Source: Caulobacter sp. UNC279MFTsu5.1
GTDB taxonomy: Bacteria; Pseudomonadota; Alphaproteobacteria; Caulobacterales; Caulobacteraceae
Direction: 5' to 3'
Assembly: GCF_900114015.1 (NCBI RefSeq)
Contig: NZ_FORN01000015.1
Span: forward strand, 1 to 64,000
Length of the DNA: 64,000 bases
Shown here: in pieces, positions 57,850-64,000 of the stretch
How positions within the stretch are numbered: the first letter of the stretch is position 1
Layout: every line of letters starts with the position of its first letter
Notes under the pieces: generated by a model
Told to the model about the DNA's origin: nothing
The model's input: the letters and a program-made list of their open reading frames with translations, nothing else
The model's database searches: none
Translations under genes and position numbers: made by a program

Positions 57850-58395
57850 ATGAAGCGTCTCGCCGTTCTCGCCGCCGCAGCGGCCCTGTGTCTGACGGGC
57901 GGCGCGGCCCAGGCCCGGCAGGCGTCGCCGCCGGCCGCCGCCGCGTCCAAGGCCACGCCCGAAACCCGCGCCCTGGCGGCCCGCTATTTCGAGGCGATCC
58001 ACTACGACAAGCTGCTGGGCCAGATGATGGACCAGATGATCCCGGTCATGGTCCAGACCTTGCGCACGCAGACCCCGTCGCTGACCGACGAGCAAAGCCG
58101 CCTGGTCAGCGAGACCGTCATCGAGTCCACGCGCGAGATGACCGACAAGATGAAGGCGCCCATGATCGACGCCGTGGCCGAGGTCTTCACCGAGCAGGAG
58201 CTGCGCGAGTTGGTGGCCTTCTATGAGGCGCCCACCGGCCAGGCCCTGATCGCCAAGACGCCCGAGCTCACCCAGAAGATGATGGCCCAGATGCCCGCGA
58301 TCATGGCCGAAATGCAGGGCAAGATGTTGCAGAAGCTTTGCGCCAAGGTGTCCTGCGCCGCCCCTCCGCCGGCTCCCAAGGCGACGAAGTCCTGA
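57850..58395 (+). CDS. DUF2059 family secreted protein
   Basis: 181 aa. A signal peptide (cleavage after AQA near residue 22) is followed by a helical domain rich in methionine (GQMMDQMIPVMVQTLR, KMMAQMPAIMAEMQGKMLQK) with the DUF2059 mark VFTEQELRELVAFYEAPTGQ. The family is periplasmic and of unknown function. Divergent from the rpsF operon; GGGGGAAA precedes the ATG. Confidence 0.88.
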   Translation: MKRLAVLAAAAALCLTGGAAQARQASPPAAAASKATPETRALAARYFEAIHYDKLLGQMMDQMIPVMVQTLRTQTPSLTDEQSRLVSETVIESTREMTDKMKAPMIDAVAEVFTEQELRELVAFYEAPTGQALIAKTPELTQKMMAQMPAIMAEMQGKMLQKLCAKVSCAAPPPAPKATKS

Positions 58396-58487
58396 CCCCG
58401 CCTGGAAAACAGGCTGTCGAACAACTGTCATATAAATTAGGCGGCGCAAGGCTTCAGCCTGGCACCGCCTTGTGCTATCGGGCTTTC

Positions 58488-59135
58488 ATGGGGTGCAGGA
58501 CGACCTTCCTGATCGCGGCCTTGCTGACCGCCGCCGCGGCGCCGGCGACGGCGGGCGACATCGTGCGCAAGCCGGACCTGGCGGTCTGGGGCGCCGACGG
58601 CCATTTTCAGGGCTATTCGGCCGCCCAGACGCTGGACCTTTCGACCGACGCCGAGAAGGCGACCTTCACCGCCAAGGTGGCCGGCGGCCTCAATGACCCG
58701 ACCTACAATTTCGACCTCAACCTGAACCAGAAGCCTGACGAGCACGTCGCGGCCAACCGGACGGTCGGGGTGGGCGCGTCCTGGAACGCCCGCGAGGCGG
58801 CGATCCGCTCGTCCCTGGCCCGGTCGTTCGGCTTCGGCCTGCTGCCCAAGGCCAACTATGTGCGGCTATCGATGGACATGAACGCCTCCCAGCCGGTCTA
58901 TCTGCGCGGACGCACGCCGGTCACCCGGGCCAATGTGCGTTCCGAACTGACCCTGGATGGCCGCCCGGTCGCCTCGATCGCCGTCGGCGGCGGCACCCAG
59001 GGCGACGAGGGCGTCGACTTCAGCCTGACCCGGCCGTTCGACATCCCCGCCGAGTTCACCGTCAGCCTGCGGGCCGCCGACGAGCGGGTCCAGGACGGCC
59101 GGCTGATGGTCAAGCTGGTCCGCACCACCTGGTAG
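58488..59135 (+). CDS. Hypothetical secreted protein
   Basis: 215 aa from the ATG at 58488, which begins a signal peptide (MGCRTTFLIAALLTAAAAPA, cleavage near TAG). The rest is beta-rich with no cysteines (YNFDLNLNQKPDEHVAANRT, YVRLSMDMNASQPVYLRGRT, FDIPAEFTVSLRAADERVQD). I do not recognise the family. It lies about 90 bp after the DUF2059 gene and might share its promoter; it converges on the hydroxylase gene, whose stop is 3 bp away. Confidence 0.75.
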   Translation: MGCRTTFLIAALLTAAAAPATAGDIVRKPDLAVWGADGHFQGYSAAQTLDLSTDAEKATFTAKVAGGLNDPTYNFDLNLNQKPDEHVAANRTVGVGASWNAREAAIRSSLARSFGFGLLPKANYVRLSMDMNASQPVYLRGRTPVTRANVRSELTLDGRPVASIAVGGGTQGDEGVDFSLTRPFDIPAEFTVSLRAADERVQDGRLMVKLVRTTW

Positions 59136-59138
59136 GCC

Positions 59139-59945
59139 TCAGGCGGCTTCCGCCGCCCTGGTCTCCGCCGCCTCCCGCCGGGGATGCCGCACGGCCTGGG
59201 CGAACCGCTCCAGATAGCGCGGGTTCTCGGTGCCCATCATCCGATCCCACCAGGTGAAATACAGCCCGTAGTTCCAGCCGGCCTGGGCGTGGTGCAGGTC
59301 GTGATGGGTGACGGTCGTCAGCCAGGGCAGCAGCGGGCGGCCGTCGCGCGTGGCCGGAAACAGCTCGTAGCCGCTATGGCCCAAGGTGTTGCGGACGATC
59401 TGGTGCAACATGAACAGGCCGACCACCGGCCACTGGGTGGGCACGATCAGCATCCACAGCGGCACGAACAGCGCGTTGATCGCCGCCTCGCCCAGGTCGA
59501 AGCTGTATGCGGTGAAGGGCGAGGGGCTGTTGGACCGGTGATGGCGGCGGTGGAAGGCGCGGAACAGCCGTCGGTTGTGGATCAGCCGGTGCGTCCAGTA
59601 GAACCACGCGTCGTGGGCGACGATCATCAGGCCCAGGCTGGCCCATGACCAGACCGGCCCCAGCGCGCGGGCGATATGCGGGCCAGGCATCAGGCCGGCG
59701 TGGAACAGGCCGAAGCTCAACAGGCCGATCGTCGAGAAGATCATGATCGAGCGGATCGAGCAGGCGAACTCGGTCAGCAGTTGGCGCACGGGCGGTCGGC
59801 CCTCTCGGATCTTGCGGCCGGCCAGCGGGACGGCCAGCACGACCCAAAGCGCCAGCCAGACCCCGATCGCGAAGATCACGTAGCGGCCGACGTCGATGAC
59901 CGTGGCGCGCAGCCAGTTTTCGGCGAAGGGGAGCAGGAACGACAT
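59139..59945 (-). CDS. Fatty acid hydroxylase / sterol desaturase superfamily membrane protein
   Basis: 268 aa from the ATG at 59945 (GAGGACAATCC ahead). Four to five helices and the histidine clusters that bind the di-iron centre: HDAWFYWTHRLIH, HRRHHRSNSPSPF and THHDLHHAQAGWNYGLYF. These enzymes hydroxylate or desaturate lipids. An AraC-type regulator gene lies just upstream on the same strand (71 bp), suggesting joint control. Substrate unknown. Confidence 0.9.
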   Translation of the reverse strand: MSFLLPFAENWLRATVIDVGRYVIFAIGVWLALWVVLAVPLAGRKIREGRPPVRQLLTEFACSIRSIMIFSTIGLLSFGLFHAGLMPGPHIARALGPVWSWASLGLMIVAHDAWFYWTHRLIHNRRLFRAFHRRHHRSNSPSPFTAYSFDLGEAAINALFVPLWMLIVPTQWPVVGLFMLHQIVRNTLGHSGYELFPATRDGRPLLPWLTTVTHHDLHHAQAGWNYGLYFTWWDRMMGTENPRYLERFAQAVRHPRREAAETRAAEAA

Positions 59946-60015
59946 GGATTGTCCTCGAATGAGCGATGTCCCGAGGAAGACGCGGCCGCCGCCGTCCGTC
60001 GCGCCGATCGCGAAA

Positions 60016-61128
60016 TCAGGCGGTCTTGTCGGCTTTCGGCGAAGCATCGCCGGTTTCGATCAGCCTCACCCGCGCGGGGACGGGCGTGTTGGCGGTCCGC
60101 CATTCGGTCGGCGTGACGCCGGCGGCGGCCCGGAAAGCGCGGTTGAACGGTCCCAGCGAGGCGAAGCCCAGGTCGTAGGCGATGGTCGAGATCGACTTCA
60201 GGGCTAGGTCCGGCGAGGCGAGGGCGGCCTTGGCCGCTTCGATGCGCCGACCGTTGACGTAGTCGGCGAAGTTGCGATGGCCCAGCACGCCGTTGATCAG
60301 CCGGCGCAGGCGGTGCTCGGGCGCGCCGACCAGGGCCGCCAGGGCGCTGATCGACAGGTCCTCGCCGCGCCAGACCTCGTCCTCGTCCATGGCGGTCGCC
60401 AGCCGGGCCAGGACCAGGCGGTCGGCGGGGGTCAGGTCCATGACGGGAGCGGGCGAGGGCGGCGCCGCCGCGTCGGCCGGCGGGGTCACGACCAGCAGCG
60501 GTTCGGCGCGCAGCAGGGCGGCGGAGGCGGCGGTCGCCAAGGCGGCCAGGGCCACGGCCTGCAGCAGGCTCGAGGCGGGCAGGCCCGGCAGCCCGCCGAT
60601 CCAGGCCATGTCCCGCAGGCTGAGCAGCAGGATGTAGCCGGCCGCGGCGATCATCACCGGCCCGCGAAGCCGGCGGCGCTGGACCACCAGGTCACCGCGC
60701 CAGCCGCGCCAGATCATCAGCAGGGCGTGGGCCACCAGTCCGACCGAGGCCAGGTTGAAGGCCAGCCAGAACGGCTTGCAGATCGCCGGCGGCATGGACC
60801 GGGCCAGGGCCCACAGCGCCACCAGCCCGACGGCGGGCCACAGGCGGTGGGGCGAAAAGCGCCGCTCGTCGGTGAACAGCGCGTAGGCCAGGGTCCAGAA
60901 CAGGCCGGTGGTGGCCACCGACAGGACGCAGACGACCAGCGGCGCCACGGCCACGCCGCCCGGCCGGTAGCCCTCGATCACATGGGCGATGGCGCAGGCG
61001 AAGAACAGGCCGCCGACCCAGCGGGCCGGCGTCGTGCGCCGGTCCAGCACCAGGGCCAGGCCCGTGACCGCGAAGCCGCCGATGGCGATTCCGCGCGCCA
61101 GGATCTCGAGAAGGATCGTATCGACCAT
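60016..61128 (-). CDS. AraC-family regulator with N-terminal membrane domain
   Basis: 370 aa. About six or seven hydrophobic helices fill the first ~205 residues, a proline-rich linker follows (PPADAAAPPSPAPVMD), and the C-terminal ~110 residues are an AraC double helix-turn-helix (LSISALAALVGAPEHRLRRL, ISTIAYDLGFASLGPFNRAF). Such membrane-bound AraC regulators can read a lipid or envelope signal directly. Its nearest target by position is the hydroxylase gene downstream. A perfect hairpin at 61147 isolates it from the peroxiredoxin gene upstream. Confidence 0.88.
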   Translation of the reverse strand: MVDTILLEILARGIAIGGFAVTGLALVLDRRTTPARWVGGLFFACAIAHVIEGYRPGGVAVAPLVVCVLSVATTGLFWTLAYALFTDERRFSPHRLWPAVGLVALWALARSMPPAICKPFWLAFNLASVGLVAHALLMIWRGWRGDLVVQRRRLRGPVMIAAAGYILLLSLRDMAWIGGLPGLPASSLLQAVALAALATAASAALLRAEPLLVVTPPADAAAPPSPAPVMDLTPADRLVLARLATAMDEDEVWRGEDLSISALAALVGAPEHRLRRLINGVLGHRNFADYVNGRRIEAAKAALASPDLALKSISTIAYDLGFASLGPFNRAFRAAAGVTPTEWRTANTPVPARVRLIETGDASPKADKTA

Positions 61129-61146
61129 GGCCGTGATCCTAGGCGG

Positions 61147-61179
61147 GGCGCGCGCGGACCGCTCCGATCCGCGCGCGCC
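61147..61179 (-). terminator. Perfect 12-bp hairpin after the peroxiredoxin gene
   Basis: Arms 61147-61158 and 61168-61179 (alternating GC repeats plus GGA/TCC) with a 9-nt loop, 31 bp beyond the peroxiredoxin stop and 19 bp before the AraC-type start. No T run. Confidence 0.7.
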
Positions 61180-61209
61180 GATTTCGCAATTGGCTGGCCG
61201 AAACCGGAA

Positions 61210-61752
61210 TTACTTCCGCTTTCCGGCCTTGTAGGCCTTCACCGCGTCCATCGTCTGGGCGACGTGGCCCTGGAAGTTCAGGTCGCTGTAGGCCAGCAGG
61301 ATCTTGCCGCCGGGGGCGATCACGTACGAAGTGCGGTTGGACAGGTTGTCCTTCATCGGCAGCACCACGTCGTAGGTCTTGATCAGGTCGGCGTTGGCGG
61401 CGGCCACCGCGAACTTGTCGCGGCAGTGCTCCTTGGAGAAGTCCTTGATGCGCGCGACATTGCCGCCGGTGACGCCGATCACCGTCGCGCCCAGCTTTTC
61501 GAACTCTGGCGTCGCCTCGGCGAATTCGTGGGCCTCGGCCGTGCAGCCCGAGGTGTAGGCGGCCGGGAAGAAGTACAGCACCACGGGACCCTTCTTCAGC
61601 GCCTTGGACAGGGTGAAGGAAAAGTCCTTGCCGGCCAGGGCGGCGGGGGCGGTGAAGTCCGGGGCCTTGTCGCCGACCTTCAGGGCGGCCAGGGCGGGGG
61701 AGGCGGCCGTCAGGGCGGCGCAGAGGGCGAGACCGGTGAGCAGGCGTTGCAT
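61210..61752 (-). CDS. Secreted peroxiredoxin (BCP/PrxQ-like)
   Basis: 180 aa. A signal peptide (cleavage after ALA near residue 22) directs it to the periplasm. The AhpC/TSA fold starts LKVGDKAPDFTAPAALAGKD; the peroxidatic Cys70 lies in FFPAAYTSGCTAEAHEF. A second Cys in SKEHCRDKF could act as resolving residue. It reduces peroxides using an unknown periplasmic thiol donor. Export is unusual for BCP proteins but known. Confidence 0.9.
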   Translation of the reverse strand: MQRLLTGLALCAALTAASPALAALKVGDKAPDFTAPAALAGKDFSFTLSKALKKGPVVLYFFPAAYTSGCTAEAHEFAEATPEFEKLGATVIGVTGGNVARIKDFSKEHCRDKFAVAAANADLIKTYDVVLPMKDNLSNRTSYVIAPGGKILLAYSDLNFQGHVAQTMDAVKAYKAGKRK

Positions 61753-61876
61753 GCATAGGCTCCAGGGGAAGGCGAGGGCGCAGCCAGCTGCGTCGTGATT
61801 TCAATAACGCCATTCTTCCGGCTTCCAAACGTCAACCTGCGCCCTTAAGTCCGAAGGCTGAAACAGGGAGGCGACC

Positions 61877-62356
61877 ATGGCGCTCGGTGAGACGGAAATC
61901 CCAACCCTGGCGGCCTGGGCGGGCGGACCGGAGCGTTTCCGGGCGCTGTTCGAGGCCTTCTACGCCGCCGTGCCGAACGATCCGGTGCTGGCGCCGGTGT
62001 TCGCCGGCATGAACCCGCGCCACGCCGAGCACGTGGCCGCCTTCGTCACCGAGGTGTTTGGCGGGCCCAAGGCCTATACCGAAGCCGGCGGCGGCCACGC
62101 CGCGATGATCGGCCATCACCTGGGACGCCACCTGACCGAGGAACAGCGTCGCGCCTGGGTCTCGCTGATGCTGGACACCGCCGACGCCGTCGGCTTGCCG
62201 GCGGATCCGGAGTTCCGCGCCGCCTTCGTCGGCTACCTGGAATGGGGCACGCGGCTGGCGGTGATCAACTCGGCCCCGGGCGTCGAGGCGCCGACCGACG
62301 ATCCGCCGATGCCGGCCTGGGGCTGGGGGCCGCCGGGCGGGCCGTGGCTGGGCTGA
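61877..62356 (+). CDS. Truncated haemoglobin (group II-like globin)
   Basis: 159 aa. Short globin with AWAGGPERFRALFEAFYAAV, PVFAGMNPRHAEHVAAFVTE, VFGGPKAYTEAGGGHAAMIG and HHLGRHLTEEQRRAWVSLML; the histidine of HAAMIGHHLGR is the probable haem ligand region. Truncated haemoglobins bind oxygen or nitric oxide. Clear GGGAGG precedes the ATG. It is divergent from the peroxiredoxin gene, which may hint at shared oxidative control. The C-terminal ~25 residues are proline/glycine/tryptophan-rich and unusual. Confidence 0.88.
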   Translation: MALGETEIPTLAAWAGGPERFRALFEAFYAAVPNDPVLAPVFAGMNPRHAEHVAAFVTEVFGGPKAYTEAGGGHAAMIGHHLGRHLTEEQRRAWVSLMLDTADAVGLPADPEFRAAFVGYLEWGTRLAVINSAPGVEAPTDDPPMPAWGWGPPGGPWLG

Positions 62357-62422
62357 CTTGCCGCCTTGCGTTCGATGGCCTAACCCTCCGCGCCTGAATC
62401 TATAGAAAGAGGCGCGGGCTTC

Positions 62423-63367
62423 ATGAGCATCGCTTTCATTTTCCCGGGGCAGGGCAGCCAGACGGTCGGCATGGGCGCCGATCTCGCTCAGGCCTTCGCC
62501 GCCGCCCGCGAGGTCTTCCAGGAGGTCGACGACGCCCTGGGCCAGACGCTGTTCAAGCTGATGAGCGAGGGCCCCGAGGGCGACCTGACCCTGACCGAGA
62601 ACGCCCAGCCGGCCCTGATGGCCGTCAGCCTGGCCGTGACTCGCGTGCTGGAAAAGGAGTTCGGCGTCGGGATCGACAAGGCCGCCTTCGTGGCCGGCCA
62701 CAGCCTGGGCGAATACAGCGCTCTGGCGGCCGCCGGCGCCATCACCCTGGCCGACACCGCCCGGCTGCTGAAGCTGCGCGGCCAGGCCATGCAGCGCGCC
62801 GTGCCGGTGGGCGAGGGGGCGATGGCCTCGCTGATCGGTCCCAAGACCGACCTGGCCCTGGCCGAAGCGGCCGCGGCGGCGGGTTCCGAGGTCGGCGTCT
62901 GCGTGGTGGCCAACGACAACAACAACGGCAATGTGGTGATCTCCGGCGCCAAGGCCGCCGTCGACAAGGCCATCGAAAAGGCTAAGGAGCTGGGCGCGCG
63001 GGCCATTCCGCTGAACGTCTCGGCCCCGTTCCACTGCCCGCTGATGCAGCCGGCGGCCGACGAGATGGCCGAAGCGCTTTCGAGGACCACCATCGTCGCC
63101 CCGCGCGCCCCGCTGGTGGCCAATGTCACCGCCGCCCCGGTCCACGATCCCGACGTCATCCGCAAGCTGCTGGTCGAGCAGGTCACCGGCCGCGTCCGCT
63201 GGCGCGAGAGCATGACCTGGCTGGCCGGCGAGGGCGGCGTCACCCGCTTCGCCGAGGCCGGCGCGGGCAAGGTGCTGTCGGGCATGGCCAAGCGCATCGC
63301 GCCGGACGCCGAGGCCGTTCCCCTGAACAGCCCAGCCGACCTCGAAGCCTTCGCCAAGTCGCTCTAA
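62423..63367 (+). CDS. fabD: Malonyl-CoA:ACP transacylase
   Basis: 314 aa. FabD loads malonate on acyl carrier protein. FIFPGQGSQTVGMG opens the protein; the nucleophile is Ser94 in AGHSLGEYSAL; the catalytic His lies in VSAPFHCPLM and the acceptor region is complete. FabG follows 19 bp later, as in the conserved fab cluster. Confidence 0.96.
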   Translation: MSIAFIFPGQGSQTVGMGADLAQAFAAAREVFQEVDDALGQTLFKLMSEGPEGDLTLTENAQPALMAVSLAVTRVLEKEFGVGIDKAAFVAGHSLGEYSALAAAGAITLADTARLLKLRGQAMQRAVPVGEGAMASLIGPKTDLALAEAAAAAGSEVGVCVVANDNNNGNVVISGAKAAVDKAIEKAKELGARAIPLNVSAPFHCPLMQPAADEMAEALSRTTIVAPRAPLVANVTAAPVHDPDVIRKLLVEQVTGRVRWRESMTWLAGEGGVTRFAEAGAGKVLSGMAKRIAPDAEAVPLNSPADLEAFAKSL

Positions 63368-63386
63368 TTTCCTAGGAACACGGATC

Positions 63387-64000
63387 ATGTTCGATCTCAC
63401 CGGCAAGACCGCCCTCGTCACCGGCGCCACGGGCGGCATCGGCGGCGCCATCGCCAAGGCCCTGCACGCGCAGGGCGCCCATGTGGTGCTCTCTGGCACC
63501 CGCGAATCGGCCCTGGCCGAGCTGAAGGCCCAGTTCGGCGAGCGCGTCTCGACCGTGGCGGCGAATCTGTCGGACGCCGCGGCCGTCGACGGCCTGGTCA
63601 GCAAGGCCGAGGAGGCCGCCGGCGCGCCGCTGGACATCGTGATCGCCAACGCGGGCATCACCCGCGACGGCCTGATCGTCCGCATGAAGGACGAGGACTG
63701 GGACACCGTGATCAAGGTGAACCTGGAAAGCTATTTCCGCCTGGCCCGCGCCGCCGCCAAGGGCATGATGAAGCGCCGTTCGGGCCGGATCATCGGCATC
63801 ACCTCGATCGTCGGCGTCACCGGCAATCCGGGCCAGACCAACTACGCCGCCTCGAAGGCCGGCATGATCGGCTTCTCCAAAGCCCTGGCTCAGGAGCTGG
63901 CCAGCCGCAACGTCACCGTCAACTGCGTGGCGCCCGGCTTCATCGCCAGCCCGATGACTGACGCCCTGAACGAACAGCAGCGGGCCGGCATCCTGTCGAC
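63387..64000 (+). CDS. fabG: 3-oxoacyl-[ACP] reductase, N-terminal ~205 residues (cut by window edge)
   Basis: Starts at the ATG 63387 and runs open to the end of the window. SDR features: LVTGATGGIGGAIAKALHAQ as NADPH loop, IANAGITRDGLI, and the catalytic Ser in GITSIVGVTGNPGQ with NYAASKAG for Tyr/Lys; CVAPGFIASPMTDALNE follows. FabG reduces beta-ketoacyl-ACP. It lies directly behind fabD. GGAT is the only purine-rich stretch ahead of the ATG. Confidence 0.95.
   Translation, partial: MFDLTGKTALVTGATGGIGGAIAKALHAQGAHVVLSGTRESALAELKAQFGERVSTVAANLSDAAAVDGLVSKAEEAAGAPLDIVIANAGITRDGLIVRMKDEDWDTVIKVNLESYFRLARAAAKGMMKRRSGRIIGITSIVGVTGNPGQTNYAASKAGMIGFSKALAQELASRNVTVNCVAPGFIASPMTDALNEQQRAGILS

Noticed and set aside
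61832..63715. A 627-codon minus-strand frame across globin, fabD and fabG
   Set aside because: Runs across three real + strand genes and their gaps; no recognisable domain.

Overview
The window is a high-GC (mostly G/C at third codon positions) alphaproteobacterial chromosome segment, most likely from Caulobacter or a close relative. Evidence: the left edge is the end of a xylonate/arabinonate-type dehydratase, followed by plant-polysaccharide glycosidases; a 14-bp palindrome at 4155-4168 resembles the xylose-repressor operator described in Caulobacter; there is a typical large TonB-dependent receptor; and several genes use GTG/TTG starts or lack a Shine-Dalgarno sequence. Genus assignment is inference from style and gene content. 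No rRNA, tRNA, CRISPR array, insertion sequence or integrase was seen.

Left part (1-31 kb) is accessory. 1-6.7 kb: sugar-acid dehydratase end, GH51 arabinofuranosidase, GH43 xylosidase/arabinofuranosidase and GH95 fucosidase/galactosidase, the last two divergent around the operator. 7.0-13.5 kb: an orphan type VI secretion effector cassette (Eag-like chaperone, PAAR-Rhs protein with a swapped-in low-GC LHH nuclease tip, SUKH immunity protein, then two more small immunity-like genes). 13.5-18.1 kb: two overlapping hybrid histidine kinases without a DNA-binding output. 18.2-24.0 kb: a nitrate-type operon (outer-membrane porin, binding protein, permease, ATPase) preceded by a leader RNA with two hairpins bearing identical AACGAC hexaloops and a U8 terminator, i.e. 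an ANTAR (NasT-type) antitermination target, and followed upstream by a NarX-like PAS kinase. 24.2-31 kb: small peptidase, membrane protein, ThpR, a MocR regulator divergent from a DUF983 gene, and a GH2 beta-glucuronidase.

Middle part (30.4-36.2 kb): DUF899 gene divergent from a MarR regulator with a promoter/operator overlap, an ArsC-like protein, a HAD phosphatase, then a compact run in which small single-helix membrane proteins, ECF sigma factors and small membrane proteins alternate twice.

Right part (36.2-64 kb) is mainly core: panB, a YfgM-like protein, bamB and der (conserved envelope/ribosome assembly order); a soluble chemotaxis receptor; radA-cvpA-purF followed by an SBF-type transporter; alr, marC, dnaB; a TonB receptor; rpsF-rpsR-rplI; a small stretch of secreted proteins, an AraC regulator, a fatty-acid hydroxylase, peroxiredoxin and truncated haemoglobin; and the start of the fatty-acid synthesis cluster fabD-fabG. 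Strong perfect hairpins terminate many units, and two copies of a ~95-bp palindromic repeat lie exactly between convergent gene ends, contributing the stop codon of a neighbouring gene.
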